Counted from the stretch's first letter, positions 28,754-39,732 are shown. The stretch: 64,000 bases of DNA from Haemophilus parainfluenzae (GCF_003252725.1 NZ_QEPO01000002.1:124001-188000), one strand, 5' to 3'. The notes: generated from the letters alone by a model not told the origin. Numbers and translations are program-made.

Positions 28754-29785
28754 TTATTCTACTTTTACAATCCAGCCTTCTGGCGCTTCAACATCACCGA
28801 ATTGAATACCGGTTAATTCATTGTAAAGTTTACGTGTAACAGGGCCCACTTCAGTTTCTGAATAGAACACGTGGAATTTACCTTTGTGTTGAATACCGCC
28901 TACTGGCGTAATTACTGCGGCAGTACCACAAGCTCCCGCTTCTGCAAATTGATCAAGTTGATCGATATACACATCACCTTCGATAGCCTCCATACCTAAA
29001 CGTTCTTTTGCAATGTGAAGTAATGAGTATTTGGTGATACTTGGTAAAATGGATTCAGATGCTGGGGTGATAAATTTATTATCTTTAGTGATACCAAAGA
29101 AGTTTGCCGCACCCACTTCTTCAATTTTCGTGTGAGTTTTTGGATCAAGATAGATCGCATCTGCAAATTTACGCTCTGGTGTGCCAGCTTCTGCCGCTAA
29201 TTCATGTGGAAGTAAGCTTGCAGCATAGTTACCACCCACTTTTACGCCACCCGTACCCATAGGGGCTGCACGGTCGTAATCAGTAGTAATGAAGTTAGAT
29301 GGTGCTAAACCACCTTTGAAGTATGCACCCACTGGGCAGCAGAATACAGAGAAAATAAATTCAGGTGCAGTTTTCACACCGATATTTTCACCGGTACCAA
29401 ATAGGAAAGGGCGTAAATATAACGTAGCACCAGAACCGTAAGGACCTAACCATTCTTGGTTGGCTTTTACCACTTCTTTACAAGCGCGGATAAATAATTC
29501 GGTTGGTACTCGTGGCATTAATAAGCGATCAGACGTGTGTTGCATGCGTTTTGCATTTTGATCAGGACGGAATAAGTTGATTGAACCGTCTTTACAACGA
29601 TAGGCTTTTAAGCCTTCAAAGCATTGTTGACCGTAGTGAATAGCCGTTGAACCTTCGTGGATATGTAGCATATTATCGGTGGTGAGTTTACCTTCATCCC
29701 ATTTGCCATCTTTCCAATGTGCGATGAAACGGTAATCTGTTTTGATATAACTAAATCCAAGATTGTTCCAGTCTAAGTCTTTCAT
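28754..29785 (-). CDS. ilvE: Branched-chain amino acid aminotransferase (class IV)
   Basis: Pyridoxal-phosphate enzyme of 343 residues that makes valine, leucine and isoleucine from their 2-oxo acids with glutamate. It is of the longer type II form related to the eukaryotic BCAT proteins; the PLP lysine lies in [15 protein letters not shown], and the [10 protein letters not shown] stretch is family-typical. Start ATG 29785 has AAGGAAG upstream. No leader peptide or attenuator is seen in the 180 bases between it and the end of gcvB. Confidence 0.96.
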   Translation of the reverse strand: MKDLDWNNLGFSYIKTDYRFIAHWKDGKWDEGKLTTDNMLHIHEGSTAIHYGQQCFEGLKAYRCKDGSINLFRPDQNAKRMQHTSDRLLMPRVPTELFIRACKEVVKANQEWLGPYGSGATLYLRPFLFGTGENIGVKTAPEFIFSVFCCPVGAYFKGGLAPSNFITTDYDRAAPMGTGGVKVGGNYAASLLPHELAAEAGTPERKFADAIYLDPKTHTKIEEVGAANFFGITKDNKFITPASESILPSITKYSLLHIAKERLGMEAIEGDVYIDQLDQFAEAGACGTAAVITPVGGIQHKGKFHVFYSETEVGPVTRKLYNELTGIQFGDVEAPEGWIVKVE

Positions 29786-29968
29786 TTTGCTTCCTTAATT
29801 TGTATAAATAATTTTATGAATGGAAATGCAGTTAATCTACACCATTACGATAACTATGAAAACCTTTAAACACAAAAATATTGTGATTTCTCAAAATTTT
29901 TATTGGATTTTTAAATTTGTGAAGTTGGTCAGGAAATAAAATTTTGCTTATGCTAAAATGCCAAGGAT

Positions 29969-30143
29969 AAAAAAACGCCGCTCGAAACGAGCAGCGCTTA
30001 ACCAGAATGGTTTAATATATACAGGAAGTAAATGAGTAACTTAATTGTTACTCCAGTTCGGAGAACCGAACTATATGCAAACACAACATCATACTTAAGT
30101 CTGAAACTCATTAACTTGTAAGGAATTACCAATCATTAAGTAT
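29969..30143 (-). ncRNA. gcvB: GcvB small regulatory RNA
   Basis: Hfq-dependent small RNA that represses many amino acid and peptide transport mRNAs. It is divergent from gcvA, as in enterobacteria. On the minus strand are: promoter TTGTCC-N17-TACAAT (30178-30150); an unstructured GU-rich segment TGATGTTGTGTTTGCA, nearly the same as seed region R1 of E. coli GcvB; a short hairpin AGTTCGGTTCTCCGAACT; GAGTAAC..GTTACTC; a TTTACTTCCTGTA stretch also close to the E. coli RNA (CACTTCCTGTACA); and a 9-bp terminator stem (29976-29984 with 29988-29996) and seven T. Length near 175 bases against 206 in E. coli. The exact 5' end is a prediction. Confidence 0.88.
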
Positions 30144-30149
30144 GTGTGT

Positions 30150-30178
30150 ATTGTAGGTAGAAGGTAATGGAAGGACAA
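30150..30178 (-). promoter_or_regulatory. gcvB promoter
   Basis: TTGTCC (30178-30173), 17-base spacer, TACAAT (30155-30150) on the minus strand. GcvA is expected to bind here, by analogy with E. coli; its box was not resolved by eye. Confidence 0.6.
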
Positions 30179-30267
30179 ATGATGTTTTTTTATTTGATGC
30201 ATAAAAAAAACTAATCCGAATTGAATCTTTTTCATTATAAACTAAAATTTAGCCGTTGGGAAGAATT

Positions 30268-31161
30268 ATGTATAAACGTTTGCCTCCCCTGAATTCATTG
30301 AAGTCTTTCGAATCAGCTGCTCGACATTTAAGTTTTACAAAGGCTGCTGATGAACTTTTTGTGACACAAGCCGCAGTGAGCCATCAAATAAAATTATTAG
30401 AAGATTTTTTAGGTGTCGAGCTTTTTATACGCAAAAATCGTTCGCTCGAATTGACTGAATTTGGGAAAGCCTATTTTGTTGATATCAATAAAATTTTACG
30501 AAAATTAAATGAAGCGACCGAACGTTTATTAACACTTAAAGCAGAGCCACATTTGGCAATTAGTGTGCCACAAACCTTTGGTATTCAATGGCTTGTGCCA
30601 CATTTGAGCGATTTTAATAAACAACACCCTGAAATTGAAGTGCGCTTGAAGGGCGTCGATCAAGATGAAGGTTTATTGAATAAAGAAATTGATATTGCCA
30701 TTTATTATGGCAAAGGCGATTGGGAAAACTTACAAGTCGATCGGTTAGGTGAAGAAAATTTAGTGATTTTGGCAGCACCTTCATTGCTTGAGAAAATCCC
30801 CGTTCGTCGTCCAGATGATTTGAAAAAGCACACGCTGATTCACACACATACTCGAGATAACTGGCAAGCGATGGCGGATTATCTCAAATTAGATGATTTG
30901 AATATTCAGCAAGGTCCGTTATTTAGCCATACCTTTATGGCATTGCAAGCGGCCGTTCATGGGCAAGGTATTGCGTTAGCTAATCGTATTTTGGCTCAGC
31001 AAGAAATTGAAAACGGTCATTTGCAAATTGTGTTACCAGCCGAATTGCGGGATCCAAAATCATTCTATGTGGTCAATCATTTAGATCGTTTAGATGATGA
31101 ACAAATTCAAGCCTTTAGAACATGGATTAAAGATTCAATTAAATTAGGAAAACATGAATAA
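30268..31161 (+). CDS. gcvA: LysR-type regulator GcvA
   Basis: A 297-residue LysR-family regulator: N-terminal helix-turn-helix ([20 protein letters not shown].., [19 protein letters not shown]) almost identical to E. coli GcvA, then a periplasmic-binding-like effector domain. In E. coli it activates the glycine cleavage genes and gcvB in response to glycine. ATG 30268 gives the conserved N terminus; a TTG 12 bases upstream is in frame but weaker. It overlaps rlmM by 8 bases. The presence of GcvB divergent from it confirms the assignment. Confidence 0.96.
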   Translation: MYKRLPPLNSLKSFESAARHLSFTKAADELFVTQAAVSHQIKLLEDFLGVELFIRKNRSLELTEFGKAYFVDINKILRKLNEATERLLTLKAEPHLAISVPQTFGIQWLVPHLSDFNKQHPEIEVRLKGVDQDEGLLNKEIDIAIYYGKGDWENLQVDRLGEENLVILAAPSLLEKIPVRRPDDLKKHTLIHTHTRDNWQAMADYLKLDDLNIQQGPLFSHTFMALQAAVHGQGIALANRILAQQEIENGHLQIVLPAELRDPKSFYVVNHLDRLDDEQIQAFRTWIKDSIKLGKHE

Positions 31162-32242
31162 ATTAGCCTTATATTGTCGAATTGGCTTTGAAAAAGAAGT
31201 CGCTGCAGAAATTGCCGACCGAGCTTCTGAGCGTGGTGTATTTGGTTTTGCTCGCGTAGTAGAAAACAGCGGCTATGTCATTTTTGAATGTTATCAACCG
31301 GGTGATGCGGATCGTTTAGCGCGAGAAATCCCTTTTAATCGCTTGATTTTTGCGCGTCAAATGATCGTTGTGTCAGATCTCTTAGAAAATCTCGAGCCTC
31401 AAGATCGTATCTCGCCAATTCTTGCTCAATATAAACGCATTGCAGAAGACATTAATCTTAAGCAAGCGGTAGAATTATTTGTTGAAACAGCAGATACGAA
31501 TGAAGCCAAAGAGCTTTCGACATTTTGCCGAAAATTTACTGTGCCGTTACGTCAAGCGTTGAAAAAGCAAGGTTGGTTACAAGGTAAGCCGAATGCAAAG
31601 CGCGGTCATATTTTACATTGTTTTTTCACTCAGCCGAATTGCTGCTATGTAGGGTATTCCTATCTTGGCAATAACTCAACCCATTTTATGGGGATACCAC
31701 GTTTGAAATTCCCAGCGGATGCGCCAAGTCGTTCAACTTTAAAATTGGAAGAAGCGATTTTAACCTTTATTCCTCGAAATGAAGAAAGTAAACGCTTAAA
31801 TGAAAATATGGTTGGCGTTGATCTCGGTGCTTGCCCTGGCGGTTGGACTTATCAATTGGTGAAGCGCGGTTTATTTGTGTATGCGGTTGATCACGGCAAA
31901 ATGGCAGCTAGTTTGCATGATACTGGTAGAATAGAACACTGCCCAGAAGATGGATTTAAATTCCACCCACCAAAACGCAAGCATATTGATTGGCTTGTGT
32001 GTGACATGGTGGAGCAACCAAGTCGAATTGCGAATTTAATAGGGAAATGGTTGATTAACGGCTGGTGCCGAGAAACTATTTTCAATTTGAAATTACCAAT
32101 GAAAAAACGCTATCAAGAAGTAATGTTGTGCTTAGAAAATCTTGCGGTGATGTTAGCAGAAAAAGAACTGGAATTTGATATTCAGGCGAAGCATTTGTAT
32201 CACGATCGTGAAGAGATTACAGTGCATATTGCCTTAAAATAG
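31154..32242 (+). CDS. rlmM: 23S rRNA 2'-O-ribose methyltransferase (C2498)
   Basis: AdoMet-dependent methyltransferase (362 residues, formerly YgdE) that modifies C2498 in the peptidyl transferase centre. An N-terminal THUMP-like domain is followed by a Rossmann-fold catalytic domain with [19 protein letters not shown] as AdoMet loop and [11 protein letters not shown]. The gene follows gcvA closely in E. coli too, there with one gene between. It overlaps gcvA by 8 bases, so it is co-translated. Confidence 0.95.
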   Translation: MNKLALYCRIGFEKEVAAEIADRASERGVFGFARVVENSGYVIFECYQPGDADRLAREIPFNRLIFARQMIVVSDLLENLEPQDRISPILAQYKRIAEDINLKQAVELFVETADTNEAKELSTFCRKFTVPLRQALKKQGWLQGKPNAKRGHILHCFFTQPNCCYVGYSYLGNNSTHFMGIPRLKFPADAPSRSTLKLEEAILTFIPRNEESKRLNENMVGVDLGACPGGWTYQLVKRGLFVYAVDHGKMAASLHDTGRIEHCPEDGFKFHPPKRKHIDWLVCDMVEQPSRIANLIGKWLINGWCRETIFNLKLPMKKRYQEVMLCLENLAVMLAEKELEFDIQAKHLYHDREEITVHIALK

Positions 32243-32247
32243 AAAAG

Positions 32248-32292
32248 CAAAGCGCGGTCAAAAAACATGGAATTTTTTGACCGCGCTTTTTT
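32248..32292. terminator. Bidirectional terminator between rlmM and cmoB
   Basis: AAAGCGCGGTCAAAAA / TTTTTTGACCGCGCTTT inverted repeat; a USS dyad with T to C in the core on both arms. Confidence 0.82.
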
Positions 32293-32298
32293 AAACCA

Positions 32299-33264
32299 TT
32301 ATTTATTGGCTAAAATCACTGCACGAGTTGGGGCTTGATAGCCTTCGATGGTTTTACTGTGATCGTTTGGATCTAAGAAATCAATCAAGCTTTCATTTTC
32401 TAACCAGTCAGTTTTACGCTGTTCTTCTAATGTTGTGGTGGCGACATCCACACAACGCACATTAGTAAAGCCGACTTTTTCCAACCAATTAATGAGTGCA
32501 GCAACAGAAGGAATAAAATACACGTTCTTCATTTTGGCATAGCGATCTGAAGGCACTAATACCGTATTCACATCGCCATCAACCACTAAGGTTTCTAACA
32601 CCAATTCGCCACCTTTTACTAATTGGTTTTTTAGCTGTGTGAGATGATCGAACGGTGATTTACGGTGATAAAGCACACCCATTGAGAATACCGTATCAAA
32701 TGCCGCAAGTGGTTGCATTTCTTCAATACCTAATGGGATTAAGTTAGCTCGACGATCGTTATTTAGTAATTTTCGAACCGCTTCAAATTGGCAAAGGAAA
32801 AGCTCGGTTGGATCAATACCAACGACCATTTTTGCGCCTTCACCAACCATTCGCCACATATGGTAGCCGCTACCGCAGCCCACATCTAAAATGGTACGAT
32901 CTTTTAATGGTGCAAGATGAGGCAAAACACGATCCCATTTGAAATCAGAATGCCATTCGCAATCCACGTGAATATCAAATAAATGATAAGGTCCTTTTCG
33001 CCACGGCATTAATTGCTTCAAATGATGGATAATGCGTTGTTTTTCGCCCTCTGATAGTGGGGAAGTGCGGTCAGATTTCACCGCATTTTTTAAATCGATA
33101 GTGTCTGCCTGTAAATCAGGGAGAAAGTCCACGATTTTTGACCATTTTGCATAATCACCATGGGTTTGTTTTTCCCATTCTTTTAGCTGTAAAGGCAATG
33201 TTTCTAGCCAAGCCGATAAATTCGTGGTGGCAATTTGCTGATAAAAAGGACGAAAATCAATCAT
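32299..33264 (-). CDS. cmoB: tRNA U34 carboxymethyltransferase
   Basis: Uses carboxy-S-adenosylmethionine to turn 5-hydroxyuridine at the wobble position into 5-oxyacetyluridine. 321 residues, as usual; the AdoMet-type loop is [15 protein letters not shown] and [11 protein letters not shown] follows. CmoA, which makes the cofactor, is not adjacent. The start codon shares one base with the putP stop, so the two are translationally coupled, an odd pairing of unrelated functions. Confidence 0.95.
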   Translation of the reverse strand: MIDFRPFYQQIATTNLSAWLETLPLQLKEWEKQTHGDYAKWSKIVDFLPDLQADTIDLKNAVKSDRTSPLSEGEKQRIIHHLKQLMPWRKGPYHLFDIHVDCEWHSDFKWDRVLPHLAPLKDRTILDVGCGSGYHMWRMVGEGAKMVVGIDPTELFLCQFEAVRKLLNNDRRANLIPLGIEEMQPLAAFDTVFSMGVLYHRKSPFDHLTQLKNQLVKGGELVLETLVVDGDVNTVLVPSDRYAKMKNVYFIPSVAALINWLEKVGFTNVRCVDVATTTLEEQRKTDWLENESLIDFLDPNDHSKTIEGYQAPTRAVILANK

Positions 33265-34781
33265 TATTTTGCTTCCTTATAGGCTTTTTCTGCTTTCTCA
33301 AAGGTTTCTTTTACTTCATTTTCAGGTTCTGCAGAAAGGAGAGAAACCACAATAATCGCCAGGCTAGCAAGGATGAATCCCGGGATCATTTCATAGACAT
33401 TAAACCATTCACTGGTTTCAGGAATCACCGATTTCCAAGCAAAGACAACCACTGCGCCGACAACCATTCCCGCCATCGCTGCTGATGAAGTCATACGTTT
33501 CCAGAATAAGGAGAAAAGCACGACAGGACCAAATGCAGAACCAAAGCCAGCCCAGGCAAATTCAACGAGTTTTAATACTTTGCTGTTTTCATCTTGAGCA
33601 ATCCAAATTGCAATGCCCGCGATAACTAAAACCATTGCACGACCTAGCCAAACTAATTCTTTTTCAGAAGCTTTTGGACGAATAAAACCTTTATAAAAAT
33701 CTTCAGTAATAGAGCTTGAAGAAATTAATAATTGAGCGGAAAGTGTACTCATTACTGCCGCCAAGATCGCAGAGAGTAGAATACCGGCAATCCATGGATT
33801 AAAGAGCAATTTAGCCAGTTCAATAAAGACTTGTTCTGGTTCATTATTTACCACACCAGCCACATTGGGGTTAGCAAAGAAATAAGGAATACCGAAGAAG
33901 CCAATACCAATCGCACCCGCGAGGCAAATCACCATCCATGTCATACTGATGCGGCGTGCTTTAATAAGAGATTTCACCGAGTAAGCAGCCATAAAACGAG
34001 CAAGGATATGCGGTTGACCAAAATAACCTAAGCCCCAAGCCGCTAAACTTAATAAACCTAATGGTGTAGTAGAACTAAATAAATCAGTAAAGTCTTTATT
34101 TGCTGCGATTTCTGCTTGATGTAGCACTTCAGTAAATTGTGATGCATCACCCAAACTTAAAAAGATAAAGAGAGGCGTTAAAATCAGTGCAAAAATCATC
34201 AATGTGGCTTGAATGGTATCCGTCCAGCTTACGGCTAAAAATCCACCGATAAAGGTATAGACGATGGTCGCTAATGCGCCGTACCAAATGGCAGTGGAGT
34301 AGTCGACTGAGAATAGGTTTTGGAATAATTTCGCTCCAGCAACCACACCGGAACCACAATAAATGGTGAAGAATACCAGGATGATTGTTGCAGACACAAT
34401 TTTTAAGAGATTATGTGATGTGCCAAAGCGATGGTGGAAATATTCCGGTAATGTGAGTGCATTGTTGTTAAATTCGGTATAGATCCGTAAACGACCAGCT
34501 ACGAGCAACCAGTTAAAGTAAGCCCCGAGGATTAAACCAATGGCGATCCAACCTTCAACCAGGCCAGACACATACACCGCACCCGGCAAGCCCATTAATA
34601 ACCAGCCAGACATATCAGATGCGCCAGCAGACATCGCTGTCACAAAACTCCCGAGTTTACGGCCGCCTAAAATATAATCGGATAAGTTGTTTGTATAATA
34701 ATAGGCAAGGACACCGATTAAAATCATGCCGAAAATATAAATACTAAAAGTAATAAGTGTTGGGTCTAAACCAAACATTAA
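33264..34781 (-). CDS. putP: Sodium/proline symporter
   Basis: Inner-membrane solute:sodium symporter (SSS family, 505 residues) with about 13 membrane segments. The family stretches [25 protein letters not shown] and [23 protein letters not shown], which line the sodium and proline sites, are intact. I start at ATG 34781 ([11 protein letters not shown]); the upstream ATG 34790 adds three residues. No putA is beside it. Divergent from rng with about 110 bases between. Confidence 0.93.
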   Translation of the reverse strand, partial: LMFGLDPTLITFSIYIFGMILIGVLAYYYTNNLSDYILGGRKLGSFVTAMSAGASDMSGWLLMGLPGAVYVSGLVEGWIAIGLILGAYFNWLLVAGRLRIYTEFNNNALTLPEYFHHRFGTSHNLLKIVSATIILVFFTIYCGSGVVAGAKLFQNLFSVDYSTAIWYGALATIVYTFIGGFLAVSWTDTIQATLMIFALILTPLFIFLSLGDASQFTEVLHQAEIAANKDFTDLFSSTTPLGLLSLAAWGLGYFGQPHILARFMAAYSVKSLIKARRISMTWMVICLAGAIGIGFFGIPYFFANPNVAGVVNNEPEQVFIELAKLLFNPWIAGILLSAILAAVMSTLSAQLLISSSSITEDFYKGFIRPKASEKELVWLGRAMVLVIAGIAIWIAQDENSKVLKLVEFAWAGFGSAFGPVVLFSLFWKRMTSSAAMAGMVVGAVVVFAWKSVIPETSEWFNVYEMIPGFILASLAIIVVSLLSAEPENEVKETFEKAEKAYKEAK

Positions 34782-34895
34782 GTACCCCAAAAAAAGTCAT
34801 GAAAATTTGAGAAAGGTCATATTTTACCTTATTTGGGTCTATTATTCTATTTTCCTTTTCGATAGACTTATACCATTAAAACTAAGGTCGCAAAA

Positions 34896-36371
34896 ATGAA
34901 TTCTGTTGAATTATTAATGAATGTTACGCCCAATGAAACCCGCGTTGCGCTGGTGGAAACGGGCGTTTTAAAAGAAGTTCACATTGAGCGTCAAGCCAAA
35001 CGTGGCATCGTGGGGAATATTTATAAAGGACGAGTAACCCGTGTTTTACCGGGAATGCAGTCCGCGTTTGTGGATATCGGTTTAGAAAAAGCGGCATTTT
35101 TACATGCATCCGATATTGTTTCACATACCGAATGTGTGGATGTGAACGAGCAAAAGCAATTCCGAGCAAAAAGCATTTCTGAACTCGTACGCGAAGGGCA
35201 AGATATCGTAGTACAAGTGGTAAAAGATCCTTTGGGCACCAAAGGTGCAAGATTAACCACGGATATTACATTGCCTTCTCGTTATCTCGTCTTTATGCCA
35301 GAAAATAGCCATGTAGGTGTCTCACAACGTATTGAAAGCGAAGAAGAACGCGCAAGATTAAAAGCGTTAGTTGAGCCTTTTTGTGATGAGTTAGGCGGCT
35401 TTATTATTCGTACCGCTACCGAAGGTGCAACGGAAGAAGAGTTACGCCAAGATGCAGAATTTTTAAAACGTTTATGGCGTAAAGTGCTTGAACGCAAAGG
35501 AAAATACCCAACCCGTTCTAAAATTTATGGCGAACCCGCATTGCCACAGCGTATTTTGCGTGATTTTATCGGCTCTAATTTAGAGAAAATTCATATCGAT
35601 TCCAAACTTTGTTTTAACGAAGTGAAAGAATTTACCGATGAATTTATGCCTGAATTGAGTGAAAAATTAATGCTTTATACGGGCAGTCAGCCGATTTTTG
35701 ATATTTATGGCGTAGAACGTGGTATTCAAAATGCCTTAGAGAAACGCGTGAATTTAAAATCAGGCGGCTATCTCATTATTGAGCAAACCGAAGCCATGAC
35801 GACCATTGATATCAATACGGGAGCATTCGTTGGTCATCGAAATTTAGACGAAACCATTTTTAACACCAATATTGAAGCCACTAAAGCTATTGCTCAGCAG
35901 CTACAACTACGTAATTTAGGCGGTATTATCATTATTGATTTTATTGATATGCAAACCGATGAGCATCGCAATCGCGTGATTGAATCCTTGGAAGAGGCCC
36001 TATCGAAAGATCGCGTAAAAACCAATGTAAATGGCTTTACTCAACTTGGCCTAGTGGAAATGACGCGTAAACGTACTCGCGAAAGTTTAGAGCATGTATT
36101 GTGTGATGAATGCCCAACTTGTCAAGGTCGTGGACGTGTGAAAACCGTCGAAACAGTATGTTACGAAATTATGCGTGAGATCATTCGTGTTAACCACTTA
36201 TTCTCGAGTGAACAATTTGTGGTGTATGCGTCTCCTGCTGTGGCGGATTACTTAATCAAAGAAGAATCTCACGGTTTATTGCCAGAGATTGAAATGTTCA
36301 TCAGTAAACAGGTTCAAGTCAAAACAGAACAGTACTACAACCAAGAACAATTTGATGTAGTGGTAATGTAA
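34896..36371 (+). CDS. rng: Ribonuclease G
   Basis: Endoribonuclease of the RNase E/G family (491 residues) that matures the 5' end of 16S rRNA and acts in mRNA decay. An S1 domain lies at about residues 38-125 (GNIYKGRVTRVLPGMQSAFVDIG); the DNase I-like catalytic part has MTTIDINTGAFVG and IIIIDFIDM with the metal-binding aspartates; the zinc-link cysteines are in CDECPTC. Unlike RNase E it lacks a long C-terminal scaffold. A USS-dyad terminator follows at once. Confidence 0.96.
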   Translation: MNSVELLMNVTPNETRVALVETGVLKEVHIERQAKRGIVGNIYKGRVTRVLPGMQSAFVDIGLEKAAFLHASDIVSHTECVDVNEQKQFRAKSISELVREGQDIVVQVVKDPLGTKGARLTTDITLPSRYLVFMPENSHVGVSQRIESEEERARLKALVEPFCDELGGFIIRTATEGATEEELRQDAEFLKRLWRKVLERKGKYPTRSKIYGEPALPQRILRDFIGSNLEKIHIDSKLCFNEVKEFTDEFMPELSEKLMLYTGSQPIFDIYGVERGIQNALEKRVNLKSGGYLIIEQTEAMTTIDINTGAFVGHRNLDETIFNTNIEATKAIAQQLQLRNLGGIIIIDFIDMQTDEHRNRVIESLEEALSKDRVKTNVNGFTQLGLVEMTRKRTRESLEHVLCDECPTCQGRGRVKTVETVCYEIMREIIRVNHLFSSEQFVVYASPAVADYLIKEESHGLLPEIEMFISKQVQVKTEQYYNQEQFDVVVM

Positions 36372-36376
36372 AAGAT

Positions 36377-36408
36377 AAAAGTGCGGTTAAATTTGACCGC
36401 ACTTTTTA
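36377..36408. terminator. rng terminator (USS dyad)
   Basis: AAAAGTGCGGT / ACCGCACTTTT with a 9-base loop, 6 bases after the rng stop. Confidence 0.88.
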
Positions 36409-36475
36409 CCTTTTGATGACATCAATTTCCTAATAAGTATTAATTTTGGGGACGATAAAAAGGAATAGAGTTTCA

Positions 36476-36790
36476 ATGAATAATGAAATTATAAGGTTAA
36501 GAATTGTTACACAGGATGCTTTACTTGGAAAAATAACGAAAGAAGTTCGAGGCGTTTTTGTGAAAATAGATAGAAATTGTATCAGTATTTGTGTTGTGAT
36601 TGATGGTCCAATCTCTGATTATTGGAATGAAGAGATATATGAAATTGGTACGAGTATTATTTCTAACTTCAATGAAAATTATAATATTGATGAGAATTTC
36701 ATAAGAGTCGATTACCCTATATCATTATCTTTTGATGATTATCTGTGTGTATATAAACGATATGAAGATGAGGGTAACTCATATGCATAG
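36476..36790 (+). CDS. Small orphan protein, function unknown (immunity-like pattern)
   Basis: A 104-residue acidic soluble protein. I see no signal peptide or membrane segment. Its pattern (ALLGKITKEVRGVFVKID, VVIDGPISDYWNEE, NFIRVDYPIS, then VYKRYED at the C terminus) recalls a widespread family of small proteins often found near toxins, so an immunity protein is possible, but I cannot name the family. The start is ATG 36476 with AGGAA upstream; a farther in-frame start at 36446 lacks a ribosome site. The gene is more AT-rich than its neighbours and uses ATA and AGA codons often. It stands alone between two USS dyads with no toxin gene next to it. Confidence 0.6.
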   Translation: MNNEIIRLRIVTQDALLGKITKEVRGVFVKIDRNCISICVVIDGPISDYWNEEIYEIGTSIISNFNENYNIDENFIRVDYPISLSFDDYLCVYKRYEDEGNSYA

Positions 36791-36832
36791 GATGCAGTTT
36801 AAAAAGCGTCTAACTTTAAATTCAAGAATAAT

Positions 36833-36861
36833 AAAGTGCGGTCAAATTCGACCGCACTTTT
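36833..36861. terminator. USS-dyad terminator of mdtK and the orphan gene
   Basis: AAAGTGCGGTC / GACCGCACTTT pair with a 7-base loop between the convergent orphan gene and MATE gene. Confidence 0.88.
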
Positions 36862-36869
36862 GAATTCAA

Positions 36870-38267
36870 CTACTTCAATCTTTCTAACTGTTGAATAATG
36901 GCTTCATCAGATTGTGATTGGATTTTTCGCATCCGCATAAAGAGTAAAGCAGCGGCAATGGTTAAGGCAATGATAAATGCTACCCAGAAACCTTTTGCAC
37001 CAATGCTTGGAATAATCCAATCCGTGCGGGAAAGAATATACCCAACCGGAATACCCACGCCCCAATAGGCAAGTAACGTGATATAAAGGATAATTTTAGT
37101 GTCTTTATAACCACGTAAAATACCGATCACGACGACTTGCACTGAATCTGAAAATTGATAAATCGCCGCTATCGCTAATAAGCTGCTTGAAAGGGCAATA
37201 ACGGTGGCATTATCACCCACAATTAATGTAGCGATTTCTGCACTAAATACCCAAATCACCAAAGCCAATACACTTGCTGCAATCAAGCCAAGAACAATAG
37301 CAGCGTAAGCCATGATTTTGGCTTTTTGTGGCGCATGATTACCCAGTTCTTGCGCCACTAAAATGGTTGCCGCCATGGAAATAGACATTGGGAACATAAA
37401 AGCTACGGCACTGGTGTTTAAGGCAATTTGGTGGCTGGCGACCACATCTGCGCCTAATGGGGAAAGTAATAAACTACTCAAGGCAAACAGTGACACTTCA
37501 CTACATAGTGCAATCGCGATCGGCAAGCCAAGTGCGGTCAATTTTTTCAGTGTTTTGATGTCTGGCTTTTCAATAATCTTTTCAAAGACTTTCAAACTAC
37601 GTTCGTTATAGTTTTTGGCAGAATAGGTAATCATCAAGATTGCCATCGCCCAGTTGACAATAGCCGTTGCCACACCACAACCGACACCGCCCAATGCAGG
37701 TGCACCAAATTTGCCGTAAATAAACATATAATTCAGCGGAATGTTCAGCATTAACCCCATGAAGGTAATCACCATGGCGGGTTTTGTTTTAGCAATGCCA
37801 TCATTCAAACAGCGGAAATTAATCAGCAATAAATAGGCTGGTAAGCCCCACACCATCGCACGCAAATAATTCATCGTCACATCTGCCATGTGGGCATCCA
37901 TATTCATAAACTGCAATATGAAATCATTATGATAGATGATGAGTGCAAGGGGTATCATCACTAAAAATAAAATCCAAAGGCCTTGTCTCACTTGGTGAGC
38001 AATGCGATGGCGTTGTCCAGATCCATTTAAATAGGAAATTGTTGGTGGCAAGGCGAGTAATAAGCCTTGTCCGAAAAGTACCAAAGGTAGCCAAATGGAG
38101 GCACCAATACCAACACCGCCTACATCAGCTGAGCTGACACGCCCCGCCATAATCACATCCACGGTACCCATGCCAGTTTGAGCTAACTGGGCAAGACCGA
38201 TAGGTGTTGCAATCCGGATAAGTTTTTGAATATCAATACGGTATTGAGAAAAAAGACGAGAATTCAT
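36870..38267 (-). CDS. mdtK: MATE-family multidrug efflux transporter (NorM/HmrM type)
   Basis: Inner-membrane cation/drug antiporter, 465 residues, twelve membrane helices in two related halves. It matches H. influenzae HmrM, a Na+-driven exporter of dyes and fluoroquinolones, in length and N terminus (MNSRLFSQY). The frame is open to 38345, but those 26 extra residues lie over the ribE leader and look unlike the family, so ATG 38267 is chosen. It is divergent from ribE with 45 bases between, as in H. influenzae. Confidence 0.93.
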   Translation of the reverse strand: MNSRLFSQYRIDIQKLIRIATPIGLAQLAQTGMGTVDVIMAGRVSSADVGGVGIGASIWLPLVLFGQGLLLALPPTISYLNGSGQRHRIAHQVRQGLWILFLVMIPLALIIYHNDFILQFMNMDAHMADVTMNYLRAMVWGLPAYLLLINFRCLNDGIAKTKPAMVITFMGLMLNIPLNYMFIYGKFGAPALGGVGCGVATAIVNWAMAILMITYSAKNYNERSLKVFEKIIEKPDIKTLKKLTALGLPIAIALCSEVSLFALSSLLLSPLGADVVASHQIALNTSAVAFMFPMSISMAATILVAQELGNHAPQKAKIMAYAAIVLGLIAASVLALVIWVFSAEIATLIVGDNATVIALSSSLLAIAAIYQFSDSVQVVVIGILRGYKDTKIILYITLLAYWGVGIPVGYILSRTDWIIPSIGAKGFWVAFIIALTIAAALLFMRMRKIQSQSDEAIIQQLERLK

Positions 38268-38312
38268 AAATTTTGCTATAATATTGGAAAAATTTTTAAT
38301 AAAGGAATAATA

Positions 38313-38924
38313 ATGTTTACGGGTATTGTACAGGGCATCGCCCAAATTTATGCAATTAAAGACAGCGATAATTTTAGAACACAGATCGTAAAATTACCAG
38401 CTGAAATGCGAAAAGGCTTAGAAATCGGTGCATCCGTGGCGAATAACGGTGTGTGCTTAACAGTAACTGACATTCATGATGATCTTGTGAGCTTTGACTT
38501 AATGCAAGAAACCTTACGCATCACCAATCTCGGCAGTTTAAAAGCAGGGGATTTTGTCAATATCGAACGCGCAATGCAAATGGGCGCAGAAATTGGCGGA
38601 CATATTTTATCCGGCCACGTTTATTGCACCGCAAGCGTTTCACAAATTATTGAAAGCGAAAACAATCGTCAGGTTTGGTTTAAATTACCTAATAAAGATG
38701 TGGTGAAATATATCCTCACCAAAGGATTTATCGCGATTGACGGCATCAGTCTTACTATTGGTGAAGTGAAAGATGATGAATTCTGCGTGAATTTAATTCC
38801 TGAAACCTTACATAGAACTCTAATCGGCAAACGCCAAATTGGCGACTTAGTGAATATCGAAATCGATCCGCAAACACAAGCGATTGTGGATACAGTAGAA
38901 CGATATTTAGCAGCTAAAGCTTAG
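38313..38924 (+). CDS. ribE: Riboflavin synthase, alpha chain
   Basis: Converts two 6,7-dimethyl-8-ribityllumazine molecules to riboflavin and a pyrimidine. 203 residues with two lumazine-binding repeats, N-terminal MFTGIVQG and the second-repeat start [13 protein letters not shown]. The longer frame from 38226 overlaps mdtK and lacks a ribosome site; AAAGGAATAATA precedes ATG 38313. The 45-base gap to mdtK is too short for an FMN riboswitch, and none is seen. Confidence 0.95.
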   Translation: MFTGIVQGIAQIYAIKDSDNFRTQIVKLPAEMRKGLEIGASVANNGVCLTVTDIHDDLVSFDLMQETLRITNLGSLKAGDFVNIERAMQMGAEIGGHILSGHVYCTASVSQIIESENNRQVWFKLPNKDVVKYILTKGFIAIDGISLTIGEVKDDEFCVNLIPETLHRTLIGKRQIGDLVNIEIDPQTQAIVDTVERYLAAKA

Positions 38925-38932
38925 TTGGAATG

Positions 38933-38977
38933 AAAAAGTGCGGTAGAAAACAATGTTGTTTTTTTACCGCACTTTTT
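38933..38977. terminator. USS-dyad terminator between ribE and dedA
   Basis: AAAAAGTGCGGTA / TACCGCACTTTTT with a 19-base loop that itself contains AACAATGTTG. Confidence 0.85.
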
Positions 38978-38993
38978 ATTGGATTGTATGATA

Positions 38994-39602
38994 TTAGTTG
39001 GCTTTGGATTTCTTCGCTTTTTTCCATTTCCAAAATAGGTACAGAGCTAAAACACCGATTAGGATATAAATCACGAGTTGGCCTTTTTTAATTTGCTCGT
39101 GTAACCAATCTAAGTTTTTCGCACCAAATTCGCCAAGGTAAACCCAAATTGGCACAGAAATAATCGCGGCACAGAAATCAATGAATACAAAGCGAGTGTA
39201 GCTGACACGGCGGGTGATGCCTGAAACCATATAAATTGGTGCGCGTAATCCTGGAAGGAAACGAGCCACAAATAAAACACGGTTGCCGTATTGGGCAAAT
39301 TTTTCACGCACCATTTTGAGGCGTTCTAATGTGATGATTTTACGCATTGGGCGGAAACGCAAAATACGCGTTCCGTAAATGCGACCAAGCCAGTACATGG
39401 TTGAATCGCCGGCAAGTACGCCAATCATACTCACGACTAACATTAAGTGGGAATTGACGCTTTCAGGATAGAGGCCAGCGATTACACCGCCGGATACAAG
39501 TGTGATATCTTCTGGAATGGGTACCCCAAAACCACAAATAATAAGAACAAATAGCACCGCCCAATAACCGTAATCGGTAAAAAAGCTGATAAGAAATTCC
39601 AT
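38994..39602 (-). CDS. DedA-family membrane protein
   Basis: A 202-residue DedA/VTT-domain inner-membrane protein. The conserved motif F-x-x-R-x-x-P-x-x-R is present (FVARFLPGLRAPIYMVSG), as is the re-entrant loop near the N terminus (GFGVPIPEDITLVSGG). Members translocate lipid carriers or phospholipids and are needed for envelope health; the exact substrate here is unknown. The basic tail KKAKKSKAN is typical. It is divergent from rplY, as in H. influenzae. Confidence 0.9.
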   Translation of the reverse strand: MEFLISFFTDYGYWAVLFVLIICGFGVPIPEDITLVSGGVIAGLYPESVNSHLMLVVSMIGVLAGDSTMYWLGRIYGTRILRFRPMRKIITLERLKMVREKFAQYGNRVLFVARFLPGLRAPIYMVSGITRRVSYTRFVFIDFCAAIISVPIWVYLGEFGAKNLDWLHEQIKKGQLVIYILIGVLALYLFWKWKKAKKSKAN

Positions 39603-39703
39603 TTGAAACCCACTTACAATCAGTTAGTTAAAATTAATTAAAAATTGGGGCTTATTTTAATCGCTTTGCTTTGAAAAGCCTAGAAAAAAATTGCTGTGTA
39701 AAT

Positions 39704-39732
39704 TTGCATTGTGGGGCTGAATATTTTATAAT
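39704..39732 (+). promoter_or_regulatory. rplY promoter
   Basis: TTGCAT, 17-base spacer, TATAAT; start point predicted near 39739. Confidence 0.6.

Noticed and set aside
36476-36790. Insertion sequence or transposon carrying the orphan gene
   Set aside because: The flanking inverted pairs are USS terminators, not transposon ends, and no transposase is present.
38226-38345. Overlapping starts of mdtK and ribE extending through each other
   Set aside because: Both families have well-known N termini (MNSRLFSQY and MFTGIVQG) inside these frames, leaving a normal 45-base divergent gap.
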